Assembly: GCF_014205835.1 (NCBI RefSeq)
Contig: NZ_JACHCQ010000003.1
Location: 222,501-286,500 of the forward strand
Reading direction: 5' to 3'
From: Pedobacter sp. AK013
GTDB taxonomy: Bacteria; Bacteroidota; Bacteroidia; Sphingobacteriales; Sphingobacteriaceae
Length of the DNA stretch: 64,000 bases
Part shown: piece by piece, positions 17,601 to 25,959 of the stretch
Layout of the letters: the number at the start of each line of letters is the position of its first letter
Numbering within the stretch: the first letter of the stretch is position 1
The notes under the pieces: model-generated
Database searches by the model: none
What the model was told of the DNA's origin: nothing
What the model saw: the letters and a program-made list of their open reading frames with translations, nothing else
Program-made: the position numbers and the translations under genes

Positions 17601-18944
17601 CTACGTTTCTGAAGGAAAAGATATTCCCTTAATATTCCGATATAAATCTACAGCATAAAGATCTGTCATACCCGAAACAAAATCCAATACACTCTGTATA
17701 ATAGAATAAATATCGGTTAAATCGGTATGATATTGTTTAGGAATAAGTTTAACCAGTTTCTTGTAATAGTGTGTATTGTTATGAATAAGTGCAGGAACAA
17801 ACTCTTCTAATAAACCAGCCATAATTTTGTAACCAGCTACCTCTTTTTGTATAACCGACGAGAAATTGTAGATACGCTCAACTGAGATTTTTTCTACGGC
17901 TTTCCAGGCTGAAATATAGGGTTCGGGCAGTAAATCGGTTAAACTTTGATTAAGCTCCCCTTTCAATAATTTTTCTTGTTCTCTAAAAAATATGGCTGCA
18001 CATTGGTTAGTTAACGTGTTAATTGCTTTTGCCCTTAACAAACCGATTTTTGCATCGTCGTCTTCATAATCATTTTTTAAACGATCTTCTATGGTGCTAG
18101 AATTGGCAAATGGCAACAGATAACTTTTTACTTCTTCGTATGAAAGTATCTTTAATCGGTGTGCATCTTCCAAATCAATGATGCTATAGCAGATATCATC
18201 GGCAGCTTCTACCAGATAAACCAAAGGATGGCGTTTATAAATGAGATATTCGCCTTCTTCTTTCTCCAAATGAAGTTCGGCTGCGATCTTTTGAAAAGTT
18301 TCTTCTTCTGACTGAAAAAAACCGTATTTCTTACGGTGCAATAACCCCTTTTGTTTACCCGCAATTGAAGCGCAGGGATACTTTGCAATCGACGCCAGAG
18401 TAGAATAAGTTAAGGCATAGGCATCGTTGCCTTTTCCTTTTAAAGGATGGGTAAGAATCCGGATGGCATTTGCATTACCTTCAAAATTAATTAAATCGTG
18501 CCACTGCGATTCGTTCATTTCTTTCTGATAAACTTTCCCATCACCATCGGTAAAATATCGTGAAATAGCTGCTTCTCCTGAGTGCCCAAAGGCTGGGTTT
18601 CCTAAATCATGCGCTAATGCAGCCGCGGCCACTATATTACCTACTTCATTAATTAAAGGAACATCTTTAATCAGTTGCAGCTGATGTTCTTCCACACTTT
18701 TTAAAAATATATTTGCCATTGAGCGGGCTACGCTGGCAACCTCTAAACTATGTGTTAAGCGGTTGTGTACAAAAACACTTCCAGGTAATGGGAAAACCTG
18801 GGTTTTATTCTGCAATCTTCTAAAAGGAGATGAAAAAATCAACCGGTCGTAATCACGCTGAAAATCTGAACGTGCCCGATCTGTGCTGGCACCATATTGC
18901 TCTTGTCCGTATCTCCTATTCGAAAGTAAATATTTCCACTCCAT
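17601..18944 (-). CDS. dgt: dGTP triphosphohydrolase (HD domain)
   Basis: The 447-residue protein matches the dGTPase/dNTPase family, which hydrolyses dNTPs to the nucleoside and triphosphate. It begins with the family N-terminus (TDRARSDFQRDYDRLIFSSP, then FRRLQNKTQVFP). The HD metal site is visible: His in HNRLTHSLEV (60-69), His112-Asp113 in AHDLGNPAFGHSGE and an ADDICYSIIDLED motif near residue 250 supplying another Asp. Size and motifs suit the long Dgt subgroup, but its nucleotide preference cannot be read from sequence. It is monocistronic, between divergent small genes. Confidence 0.9.
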   Translation of the reverse strand: MEWKYLLSNRRYGQEQYGASTDRARSDFQRDYDRLIFSSPFRRLQNKTQVFPLPGSVFVHNRLTHSLEVASVARSMANIFLKSVEEHQLQLIKDVPLINEVGNIVAAAALAHDLGNPAFGHSGEAAISRYFTDGDGKVYQKEMNESQWHDLINFEGNANAIRILTHPLKGKGNDAYALTYSTLASIAKYPCASIAGKQKGLLHRKKYGFFQSEEETFQKIAAELHLEKEEGEYLIYKRHPLVYLVEAADDICYSIIDLEDAHRLKILSYEEVKSYLLPFANSSTIEDRLKNDYEDDDAKIGLLRAKAINTLTNQCAAIFFREQEKLLKGELNQSLTDLLPEPYISAWKAVEKISVERIYNFSSVIQKEVAGYKIMAGLLEEFVPALIHNNTHYYKKLVKLIPKQYHTDLTDIYSIIQSVLDFVSGMTDLYAVDLYRNIKGISFPSET

Positions 18945-19087
18945 TTATCCCGTTGGCATTTAAAATTTGGCGCAAGTTAAACAAAACGCGAAAATGGTTA
19001 AGCATAAAAATTTAGGTAAATTTTACCATTAAAATTGTGCTTCAAACTATTTCTAACCTCATCTGTTTAGTATAAATAGATAATACT

Positions 19088-19450
19088 ATGAAAACGAATA
19101 TATATAACAAGAAAGAGCATATTGAAGGTTATGTAGGATCGGGTGATGGGCAATCAGAAAAATCTGATGTACAAAAAGCTTACGATGCAGGTAACAACAC
19201 CGATATAGTAACCAGTTATGGAAAAGAACCGAGCGAGTTGATTAAAGGAAATCCTTTAGCCAAAGACGGCCTGGATAATTCTGGCACACAAGGCAAAGAT
19301 TCGCTTAGCGATGACGCATATAATAGCGCTGATAAAAACCCAACCATAAAGAGCGCCGCAAGCCATACCGGAAGTTCATCTGAAGATTTTAAAACAAATA
19401 CTGGCATTAATGAGGCGGATGAAAACCATGCATTAAATACAGGAATATAA
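19088..19450 (+). CDS. Small hydrophilic protein of unknown function
   Basis: This 120-residue protein has a strongly polar composition (Asp, Asn, Ser, Lys, Gly), no hydrophobic segment and no Cys. It resembles disordered stress-associated proteins in character, but I recognise no family. Segments such as YVGSGDGQSEKSDVQKAYD are low-complexity. It lies 10 bp upstream of a small membrane protein on the same strand, so the two are probably an operon. Two more acidic small proteins lie nearby on the other strand. Confidence 0.6.
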   Translation: MKTNIYNKKEHIEGYVGSGDGQSEKSDVQKAYDAGNNTDIVTSYGKEPSELIKGNPLAKDGLDNSGTQGKDSLSDDAYNSADKNPTIKSAASHTGSSSEDFKTNTGINEADENHALNTGI

Positions 19451-19460
19451 ACAGGCAATT

Positions 19461-19655
19461 ATGGGAATATTAAAATATGCTGTTTTAGGGGCAGCAGCCA
19501 TATATGGTTTTAAGTATGCCACAAAAAAGCGGGCAGCTGATGGAAAATCATTAATTGACGACTTAAAGGAAAAAGTTCCAGCATACATAGATAAGATTAA
19601 GAATTATTCTGAAAAAATAAGACAGGATTATCGGCAAACAAGTGATTTATACTGA
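19461..19655 (+). CDS. Small single-pass membrane protein, YtxH-like character
   Basis: The 64-residue protein has one short hydrophobic segment (ILKYAVLGAAAIYGFKYATK, residues 3-22), then a Lys-rich amphipathic helix (LIDDLKEKVPAYIDKIKNYS). This layout is seen in YtxH-type and similar small stress proteins; the assignment is by layout only. It follows the hydrophilic protein gene by 10 bp. Confidence 0.6.
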   Translation: MGILKYAVLGAAAIYGFKYATKKRAADGKSLIDDLKEKVPAYIDKIKNYSEKIRQDYRQTSDLY

Positions 19656-19882
19656 CAGTTAACCTAGTACAGAAATACACATTAGCTTGACATATATCAA
19701 TATATTAATACCAAAGGTCTTGTAAATTGACGATAAGTTCTTGAAATTTGCAGCGCTGTAGGATTCGCGACAAAGATTAAAAAAAAATCAGAGACTAACG
19801 ATTTAAGGGCATTTGTTCTTGATTAACGCATTTCAGTTGTGGAATCCTAATTAATTTCCATCTACCGGAAAATGCATAAATT

Positions 19883-19921
19883 TTATAAAGGGATTATTCT
19901 ATATGGATAGTCTCTTTATAA
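19883..19921. terminator. Possible terminator after the 90-residue gene
   Basis: TTATAAAG (19883-19890) and CTTTATAA (19914-19921) can pair, with further partial matches inside. The position just past the end of the minus-strand gene at 19927 fits a terminator, but the stem is AT-rich and the loop is long. Confidence 0.3.
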
Positions 19922-19926
19922 CCAGA

Positions 19927-20193
19927 TTATAAATCTTTCCCTTTCAAACCTTTCTCCTTATTCTTATTTCTATTTCCAATGTCTTCACTCTGACTTAAAT
20001 TCAAATTTTCATTTACGGCATGTGTAGGATCATTTTCAGCTTTCGATAAATGCGACGCTGCTGGTTCATCTTTACGTTTAAAATCGGCGCGTTTATGCCC
20101 ATAAGTAGCCTCTCCATTATCCCATTCTATATCTTCCTCATTGTGGTTAATCTCCTCATTAGGATCGACATTTTTATTTTCATTACTTTCCAT
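19927..20193 (-). CDS. Small acidic hydrophilic protein
   Basis: Starting at the ATG at 20193 (the frame has another ATG two codons upstream), this encodes 88 residues rich in Glu, Asn, Lys and Asp without hydrophobic stretches. The tract DPNEEINHNEEDIEWDNGEA is the most distinctive. It is probably disordered and no family was recognised. It shares composition with the 81-residue protein upstream. Confidence 0.5.
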   Translation of the reverse strand: MESNENKNVDPNEEINHNEEDIEWDNGEATYGHKRADFKRKDEPAASHLSKAENDPTHAVNENLNLSQSEDIGNRNKNKEKGLKGKDL

Positions 20194-20306
20194 AGCCATT
20201 CTTTTGTAGATGCTTCTGTTATAACAACAATTGGTACAATAAAAAGTTTAATTGTATACCAGCTGGTCTTTTCGTCTCATCTTACCCATCCTGCAATCAA
20301 TTGCTG

Positions 20307-20552
20307 CTATTGTATGCCTTTACTTTGATCAATCTCTCTACTACTGTCCAAATCATCTTTAGTGGATCCATTTTCATCACGATGTTTTGGTGGATTTTCC
20401 ATTCTGCTTTCTTCTAGTTCAGAAAAATCACCATCTTTTTGATTAACCACTTCGCCATGAGCGGAAGGTTTATCTTTCAGTTCTTCTTTAGGATCGGCAA
20501 AATCCTGTCCCTCAACAGGTAATCCTTCTCGTCTCTTTTCTTTATTAGTCAT
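20307..20552 (-). CDS. Small acidic hydrophilic protein
   Basis: This 81-residue protein is rich in Glu, Asp and Lys (PVEGQDFADPKEELKDKPSA, DENGSTKDDLDSSREID). It has no hydrophobic segment and no recognised domain. It lies about 110 bp upstream of the 90-residue protein gene on the same strand and just beyond the rpsJ terminator, so it belongs to the inserted block rather than the ribosomal operon. Confidence 0.5.
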   Translation of the reverse strand: MTNKEKRREGLPVEGQDFADPKEELKDKPSAHGEVVNQKDGDFSELEESRMENPPKHRDENGSTKDDLDSSREIDQSKGIQ

Positions 20553-20604
20553 ACCAATACAACCAGCCAGTTCAGCTTTTGTTTTGGAATTTGGGGCATA
20601 TAAA

Positions 20605-20634
20605 AAAAGGCCTCGATTTGCATCGAGACCTTTT
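20605..20634 (-). terminator. Rho-independent terminator of the str operon
   Basis: GG-CTCGAT and ATCGAG-CC form a stem with one internal mismatch and a short loop. On the minus strand it is followed by a run of seven T. It begins about 20 bp past the rpsJ stop. This ends transcription before the inserted gene block and supports the view that rplC is not co-transcribed with rpsJ. Confidence 0.8.
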
Positions 20635-20652
20635 CTGTTCTTTTAAAATCAA

Positions 20653-20958
20653 TTAAACTTTGATTTCAACTTCAACACCACTAGGTAATTCAAGTTTCAT
20701 TAAAGCATCAACCGTTTTAGAGTTAGAGCTATAAATATCCAATAAACGTTTGTAAGCGCACAATTGGAATTGCTCTCTAGCTTTTTTGTTTACGTGTGGA
20801 GAACGTAAAACAGTAAAGATTTTTTTCTCTGTAGGAAGTGGAATCGGACCACTTACCACTGCACCCGTAGGTTTAACAGTTTTTACGATTTTCTCAGCAG
20901 ATTTATCTACCAAGTTGTAATCGTAAGATTTTAATTTAATTCTGATTCTTTGGCTCAT
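20653..20958 (-). CDS. rpsJ: 30S ribosomal protein S10
   Basis: The 101-residue product begins [20 protein letters not shown] and contains [20 protein letters not shown], the S10/NusE signature including the loop that contacts NusB and NusG. Besides its ribosomal role, S10 acts in antitermination. It is the last gene of the rpsL-rpsG-fusA-rpsJ unit, with a terminator directly downstream, instead of heading the S10 operon. Confidence 0.98.
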   Translation of the reverse strand: MSQRIRIKLKSYDYNLVDKSAEKIVKTVKPTGAVVSGPIPLPTEKKIFTVLRSPHVNKKAREQFQLCAYKRLLDIYSSNSKTVDALMKLELPSGVEVEIKV

Positions 20959-21024
20959 CTTATTTTTAATTATGGTTTCCTGTTAGAGCTATTAACAACA
21001 GAAACCGGATTTATCTTTTTTAGA

Positions 21025-21094
21025 AGCAAGTATTTAGAAGCAAGTATCAAGATTGATAGTTCGTCTTAATACTTGCTACTTTTATCTTGATACT
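21025..21094. repeat. Overlapping inverted repeats between fusA and rpsJ
   Basis: AGCAAGTAT occurs at 21025-21033 and again at 21039-21047. Its reverse complement ATACTTGCT is at 21069-21077. AGTATCAAGAT (21043-21053) pairs with ATCTTGATACT (21084-21094). The alternatives are mutually exclusive folds. The AAGTATCAAG core is shared with the rpsN-rpsH spacer. Confidence 0.55.
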
Positions 21095-21096
21095 AA

Positions 21097-23211
21097 CTAG
21101 TCTTCAGATTTTACTCTTCCTTTAGATTTAGCTACTACTTCATCCTGAACGTTTTTAGGCGCTGGCTCGTAGTGGTCGAATTCCATTGTAGAAGTTGCAC
21201 GGCCTGAAGTGATGGTACGTAACTGGGTTACATAACCGAACATTTCAGAAAGTGGTACCAATGCTTTAATTACCTGAGCACCGTTACGGGTATCCATACC
21301 TTGTAACTGACCACGACGACGGTTCATATCACCGATTACATCACCCATGTTTTCTTCAGGGGTTAAGATTTCGATTTTCATGATTGGCTCCATCAAAGCA
21401 GGTCTACATTTAGGTAAAGCCTCACGATATGCCATACGGGCAGCAAGCTCGAATGATAAAGCATCCGAATCGACTGCGTGGAATGAACCATCAATCAAAC
21501 GTACTTTCATATCAGGAAGCGGATAACCAGCTAATACACCATTTGTCATTGCAGATGCAAAACCTTTCTCAACTGAAGGGATAAACTCACGAGGAATAGC
21601 ACCACCCACAATTTCGTTTACGAATTGCAAACCACCTTTTTCAAAATCAGCATCAATTGGTGAAATCACAACTTTGATATCGGCAAATTTACCACGACCA
21701 CCTGATTGTTTTTTGTAAACTTCGCGGTGTTCAGTAGTACCGAAGATTGCCTCTTTGTAAGCTACTTGTGGCGCACCTTGGTTAACCTCTACTTTAAATT
21801 CACGTTTTAAACGGTCAATTAAGATATCTAAGTGAAGCTCGCCCATACCAGAAATTACAGTCTGACCAGTTTCCTGATCGGTTTGAACTCTGAATGTAGG
21901 ATCTTCTTCAGCCAGTTTAGATAAGCCCATACCTAATTTATCAACGTCAGCCTGAGTTTTAGGCTCAATAGCTAAACCGATAACCGGATCAGGGAATACC
22001 ATCGATTCAAGAACGATTGGGTTTTTCTCATCACAAAGGGTATCACCAGTTTTGATATCTTTAAATCCAACTACAGCAGCAATATCACCAGCAGCCACAT
22101 TAGGCACAGGATTTTGCTTGTTTGCGTGCATTTGGAAGATACGTGAAATACGCTCTTTGCTTTCTGAACGTGTGTTGTAAACGTAAGAACCAGCTTCTAA
22201 ATTACCCGAGTAAACACGGATAAAACATAAACGGCCTACAAATGGGTCAGTTGCAATTTTAAATGCTAAAGCTGCAAATGGCTCATTGATGCTTGGTTTT
22301 AATAAAACTTCAGCACCTGTATCTGGGTTAGTACCTGTTACACCTTCTGAATCAAGAGGCGAAGGCAATAACTCCATCACGTAATCTAACATGGTTTGAA
22401 CACCTTTGTTTTTGAAAGATGAACCACATACCATAGGAACGATTTTAGCATCTAAAACAGCTGCACGTAAAGCGTCTAAAACTTCGCGCTCAGTGATGGT
22501 TTCAGGAGCATCGAAGAATTTCTCCATTAGAGACTCATCATAATCAGCAACTGATTCCAATAATTTCTCTCTCCACTCAGCAACCTCATCAATCATATCT
22601 TCTGGGATTGGCACTTCAGTAAAAGTCATACCTTTATCGTGCTCATTCCAAACGATACCACGGTTGTTGATCAAATCAACCACACCTTTGAAGTTATCTT
22701 CAGAACCGATAGGTAATTGCAAAGGAACTGCATTACTACCCAACATGTCTTTAACTTGCTTAACAACTTTTAAGAAGTCAGCACCAGAACGGTCCATTTT
22801 GTTAACGAAACCGATACGGGCAACATTATAGTTGTTAGCTAAACGCCAGTTAGTTTCTGATTGAGGCTCAACACCATCAACAGCAGAAAACAAGAACACT
22901 AAACCATCCAATACACGTAACGAGCGGTTTACCTCTACGGTAAAATCCACGTGTCCTGGTGTATCGATAATGTTCATGTGATAGTTCTGGTTTCTGTATT
23001 TCCAGTTAACTGTAGTTGCAGCAGAAGTAATGGTAATACCACGCTCTTGCTCTTGTGCCATCCAGTCCATTGTTGCAGCACCTTCGTGCACCTCACCAAT
23101 TTTATGACTTACACCAGCATAATAAAGGATACGCTCAGTTGTTGTAGTTTTACCCGCATCAATGTGAGCAGCAATTCCAATATTTCTTGTAAATTTTAAA
23201 TCTCTTGCCAT
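21097..23211 (-). CDS. fusA: Elongation factor G
   Basis: This 704-residue GTPase drives ribosomal translocation and, with RRF, ribosome recycling. The G1 motif AHIDAGKT (15-22), the G3 motif DTPGHVDF and the G4 NKMD are intact, and the C-terminal domains IV and V are complete ([34 protein letters not shown]). Its position in the str operon marks it as the housekeeping EF-G. tuf does not follow; the next gene is rpsJ. Confidence 0.98.
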   Translation of the reverse strand: MARDLKFTRNIGIAAHIDAGKTTTTERILYYAGVSHKIGEVHEGAATMDWMAQEQERGITITSAATTVNWKYRNQNYHMNIIDTPGHVDFTVEVNRSLRVLDGLVFLFSAVDGVEPQSETNWRLANNYNVARIGFVNKMDRSGADFLKVVKQVKDMLGSNAVPLQLPIGSEDNFKGVVDLINNRGIVWNEHDKGMTFTEVPIPEDMIDEVAEWREKLLESVADYDESLMEKFFDAPETITEREVLDALRAAVLDAKIVPMVCGSSFKNKGVQTMLDYVMELLPSPLDSEGVTGTNPDTGAEVLLKPSINEPFAALAFKIATDPFVGRLCFIRVYSGNLEAGSYVYNTRSESKERISRIFQMHANKQNPVPNVAAGDIAAVVGFKDIKTGDTLCDEKNPIVLESMVFPDPVIGLAIEPKTQADVDKLGMGLSKLAEEDPTFRVQTDQETGQTVISGMGELHLDILIDRLKREFKVEVNQGAPQVAYKEAIFGTTEHREVYKKQSGGRGKFADIKVVISPIDADFEKGGLQFVNEIVGGAIPREFIPSVEKGFASAMTNGVLAGYPLPDMKVRLIDGSFHAVDSDALSFELAARMAYREALPKCRPALMEPIMKIEILTPEENMGDVIGDMNRRRGQLQGMDTRNGAQVIKALVPLSEMFGYVTQLRTITSGRATSTMEFDHYEPAPKNVQDEVVAKSKGRVKSED

Positions 23212-23242
23212 GTTATGTTTTTGATTTATCTGATTTTAAATG

Positions 23243-23277
23243 ATTACACCGATTATGTTAAAACAAATCGGTGTAAT
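23243..23277. repeat. Perfect 12-bp inverted repeat between rpsG and fusA
   Basis: ATTACACCGATT (23243-23254) and AATCGGTGTAAT (23266-23277) are exact reverse complements around an 11-base spacer. The rest of the 129-bp gap holds degenerate copies such as ATCTGTGTAATC. The stem lies in the str transcript and may be a decayed dispersed repeat or an mRNA processing hairpin. Confidence 0.6.
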
Positions 23278-23340
23278 TTATCTAATCAGTATAATCTTCT
23301 AATTAAATCTGTGTAATCTTACTAATCTGTTAATCCTAAA

Positions 23341-23808
23341 TTAGAATCTGAAGTGAGAGAACGCTTTGTTAGCCTCAGCCATTTTGTGCGTATCTTCTTT
23401 CTTCTTAACAGCAGCACCTTCACCTTTAGCAGCAGCTACGATTTCACCAGCTAATTTCTCTTTCATGGTTTTTTCGCCACGTTTACGAGCGTATAAAATT
23501 AACCATTTCATACCTAAAGCTGTTTTACGCTCTGGTCTAACCTCAGTTGGAACCTGGAAGTTAGCACCACCAACACGACGAGATTTAACCTCTACAGCTG
23601 GCATAATGTTAGTTAATGCACGTTTGAATACCTCTAAACCGTTTTCACCTGCTTTTTTCTCAGCAATTTCAACAGCATCGTAAAAAATTGAGTAAGCGAT
23701 AGATTTTTTTCCATCGTACATCATATTGTTTACAAAACGAGTTACCTGAACATCATTGAATTTTGGATCAGGAAGAATAATTCTCTTTTTTGGTTTTGAC
23801 TTTCTCAT
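23341..23808 (-). CDS. rpsG: 30S ribosomal protein S7
   Basis: The 155-residue protein is full-length S7, which nucleates the 30S head. Motifs include [20 protein letters not shown] and [19 protein letters not shown], with the basic C-terminus NKAFSHFRF. It lies 17 bp downstream of rpsL. Confidence 0.98.
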   Translation of the reverse strand: MRKSKPKKRIILPDPKFNDVQVTRFVNNMMYDGKKSIAYSIFYDAVEIAEKKAGENGLEVFKRALTNIMPAVEVKSRRVGGANFQVPTEVRPERKTALGMKWLILYARKRGEKTMKEKLAGEIVAAAKGEGAAVKKKEDTHKMAEANKAFSHFRF

Positions 23809-23825
23809 TTCTTATTTCCTCCCGA

Positions 23826-24239
23826 TTATTTCTTTTTACCTTTTGTTGGCGCCGCAGCTACTTGTCCTGGTTTAGGGCGTTTAGTACCATATTTAGAACG
23901 ACGTTGGTTACGACCAGCTACACCTGATGTATCTAATGCACCACGGATGATGTGGTAACGTACACCTGGTAAATCTTTAACACGACCACCACGGATCAAT
24001 ACGATTGAGTGCTCCTGTAAGTTGTGACCTTCTCCAGGGATGTAAGCATTCACCTCTTTACCGTTTGTTAAACGAACACGGGCTACTTTACGCATTGCTG
24101 AGTTTGGTTTTTTAGGGGTAGTGGTGTACACACGTGTACATACACCTCTTCGCTGTGGACAGCTGTCCAACGCTGGAGACTTACTCTTGAACTCCAGTGC
24201 TACTCTACCTTTTCTAACTAATTGTTGAATGGTTGGCAT
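23826..24239 (-). CDS. rpsL: 30S ribosomal protein S12
   Basis: This 137-residue protein begins [20 protein letters not shown]. The decoding-site loops [18 protein letters not shown] and [13 protein letters not shown] keep the Lys and Pro residues typical of streptomycin-sensitive strains. S12 monitors codon-anticodon pairing. It is the first gene of the str operon. Confidence 0.98.
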   Translation of the reverse strand: MPTIQQLVRKGRVALEFKSKSPALDSCPQRRGVCTRVYTTTPKKPNSAMRKVARVRLTNGKEVNAYIPGEGHNLQEHSIVLIRGGRVKDLPGVRYHIIRGALDTSGVAGRNQRRSKYGTKRPKPGQVAAAPTKGKKK

Positions 24240-24316
24240 TGTGCTTTTTTATGTTTTTTTATTAAAAAATTTACCGCTCCCCCGGCATCTTTACAGATAG
24301 CCCATAAAACGGACTG

Positions 24317-24348
24317 CAAAAGTAGAACAATTCTTTTTAAAAATCAAG
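24317..24348 (-). promoter_or_regulatory. Promoter of the str operon
   Basis: The minus strand has CTTG (24345-24348), a 20-bp spacer and TACTTTTG (24317-24324). This fits the Bacteroidota consensus TTTG-N19-21-TAnnTTTG with one mismatch in the upstream element. The predicted leader before rpsL is about 75 nt. Confidence 0.6.
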
Positions 24349-24475
24349 GGGTTAGCGCAAAAAGTTTTCTACCGGCAATTGTCAGTTTTGAGTTGAGCAT
24401 TAAGGAGTTGCGGGTCAATTTGCAGTTGAAGTTTGTTAATTATCGGTTTTCTACCTAAAATCGGCTAATACAAGC

Positions 24476-24500
24476 GTCATGCTGAACTGTTTCAGCACCT
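24476..24500. repeat. GTCATGCTGAAC-type palindrome in a gene-free stretch
   Basis: TGCTGAAC and GTTTCAGCA form a compact hairpin preceded by CGTCA. Related GTCATnnTGAnC sequences occur at about 45088, 53197 and 63826, so this looks like one of a family of dispersed intergenic repeats. The surrounding 24349-24644 has no gene that I can support. Confidence 0.45.
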
Positions 24501-24644
24501 CATTTGCCGTTTAAATTACTTCCCTAAGGTGTTTCCGTTAGGGCGCGGAGTTTTGTAACCATAAATATTGCAAGCCTAAGGGAGGAGCTTAAATTCATAA
24601 AAAATTGTTCGAAATATCATATCTTTAATAAAAACCTAAACGCT

Positions 24645-24773
24645 ATGTTCTCAAATATCATCGGCATAATTATTGAATTTGGAATATCAATTAAACAAAA
24701 TATAGCCGATTACCAATCCCTTCTTTCTTTGGGGTTAAGCGATCGTCAGTTACTATATGAATCAATTAAGTAG
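24645..24773 (+). CDS. Possible 42-residue small protein
   Basis: A short open frame encodes a hydrophobic first half (MFSNIIGIIIEFGISIKQ) and a polar second half ending LLSLGLSDRQLLYESIK. It lies 30 bp upstream of the rhodanese gene on the same strand, so it might be translated from the same mRNA. There is no family match, only position and codon pattern as support. Confidence 0.3.
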   Translation: MFSNIIGIIIEFGISIKQNIADYQSLLSLGLSDRQLLYESIK

Positions 24774-24803
24774 AAATTATTAATCTTTTAAAGGTTCGGA
24801 AAA

Positions 24804-25361
24804 ATGAAAATAAAAATCTTCACAATCATACTTTGTAGCCTTGCATCTTTATGTAATGCACAAACTACTTCCACTATTAAAAGTAAAAGAAAAGCCATTG
24901 TAGATTTTGATGCCTACGAGAAACTCATACCAGAGGTTAAAGCCCATCGTAAAAATAAGCTTATTGATTTACCAACATTTTTAAAAATGGCGAAAGAGAA
25001 AGGCGCCGTTATTTTAGATACACGTTCCGATAGCCTATTTAAACGAAAACATGTTAAGGGGGCTATTCATTTAAATTTTGCTGATTTCACGCAGCAAAAC
25101 CTGTTAAGGATTATACCCAATGCAGATACCAAAATATTAATCTATTGCAATAACAATTTTATAGATGACCAGGCAAATTTTGCCAGCAAAGTAGTTGTAC
25201 CTGTTTTAGTAAAGAAAAAAATAGCGCCTATTTCATTGGCCTTAAATATCCCTACCTACATTAACCTGTATGGTTATGGATACAGAAATGTTTATGAACT
25301 TTCTGAACTGGTTAGCATATTAGATAAAAGAATAACTTTTGAGGGTACCTACGCTAATTAA
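24804..25361 (+). CDS. Secreted rhodanese-like domain protein
   Basis: This 185-residue protein has a signal peptide (cleavage near NAQ, residues 18-20) and one rhodanese fold: VILDTRSDSLFKRKHVKGAI near residues 69-88 is the CH2A-type motif and ILIYCNNNF (111-119) supplies the catalytic-loop Cys115. Rhodanese domains transfer sulfane sulfur or act as sulfur carriers. The loop is shorter and more polar than in true thiosulfate sulfurtransferases, so activity is uncertain. A periplasmic location is inferred. It converges on the lipoprotein gene at 25382. Confidence 0.75.
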   Translation: MKIKIFTIILCSLASLCNAQTTSTIKSKRKAIVDFDAYEKLIPEVKAHRKNKLIDLPTFLKMAKEKGAVILDTRSDSLFKRKHVKGAIHLNFADFTQQNLLRIIPNADTKILIYCNNNFIDDQANFASKVVVPVLVKKKIAPISLALNIPTYINLYGYGYRNVYELSELVSILDKRITFEGTYAN

Positions 25362-25381
25362 AGCTCAACCATTAAAACAAC

Positions 25382-25840
25382 TTAATTACAATCCTTAAAG
25401 CTATCTCTAAGTACTTTTAACCGTGCAACTGCCGCTTCTAGTTCTTTTGGTGCTTTACCATATTCGTAGGTAATTTTGTACTGTTTACCATCAGCATTAA
25501 TAGCAATCCACTCTGCACCTCCATCAGCACAATCAGGGCAGCCAATTACTTCTGGCAGGGCCGAAATCTTTTCCAAATTCAATTCGCTTTTGATCGCGTT
25601 TATATCTGCTTCAGAAATTGTTTTGCTACAGATTTTGGTATCGGCCGTTTGCCCATTTTTCGATTTGGAAAAAGTAAGTTTCAGATCACTAATGAGCAGA
25701 TTATTGGAACAATAGCCTACACACATCCCAAATGATGATCCATAACCAATGCTGTTTAGGTTTTTGATATTGCCTTTTTTGCAACTAAAAATAGTCGTAA
25801 TTAAAGCTAACGTAAGGATGAATTTTAGAAATTTCTTCAT
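25382..25840 (-). CDS. Lipoprotein of unknown function
   Basis: The 152-residue protein has a type II signal peptide with lipobox Cys20 (TIFSCKKG). The mature part has six more Cys, including CVGYCSN and the CPDCADGGAEW segment, and a C-terminal helix. I recognise no enzyme motif; the cysteines suggest disulfides in an envelope protein. It ends 21 bp from the convergent rhodanese gene. Confidence 0.65.
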   Translation of the reverse strand: MKKFLKFILTLALITTIFSCKKGNIKNLNSIGYGSSFGMCVGYCSNNLLISDLKLTFSKSKNGQTADTKICSKTISEADINAIKSELNLEKISALPEVIGCPDCADGGAEWIAINADGKQYKITYEYGKAPKELEAAVARLKVLRDSFKDCN

Positions 25841-25911
25841 AGTTAAGAGACAAAATACAACCTCAAAGATATTGTTTATCAGTTAAGAACTTATACAAAA
25901 GCCCCGTAAAC

Positions 25912-25945
25912 AAAGAAAGCGATCTTAATTTTGATCGCTTTCTTT
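25912..25945 (-). terminator. Terminator of the susCD-discoidin operon
   Basis: AAAGAAAGCGATC (25912-25924) and GATCGCTTTCTTT (25933-25945) form a perfect 13-bp stem with an 8-base loop, starting 15 bp past the stop of the minus-strand discoidin lipoprotein gene. Confidence 0.7.
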
Positions 25946-25959
25946 AAATTACCATAATT

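Noticed and set aside
17420..17632. 70-residue plus-strand frame before the dgt-like gene
   Set aside because: It lies within the structured repeat copy and overlaps the dgt-like gene end; no protein features.
24222..24458. 78-residue plus-strand frame over the str promoter
   Set aside because: It overlaps the rpsL start and the promoter region and encodes low-complexity sequence.
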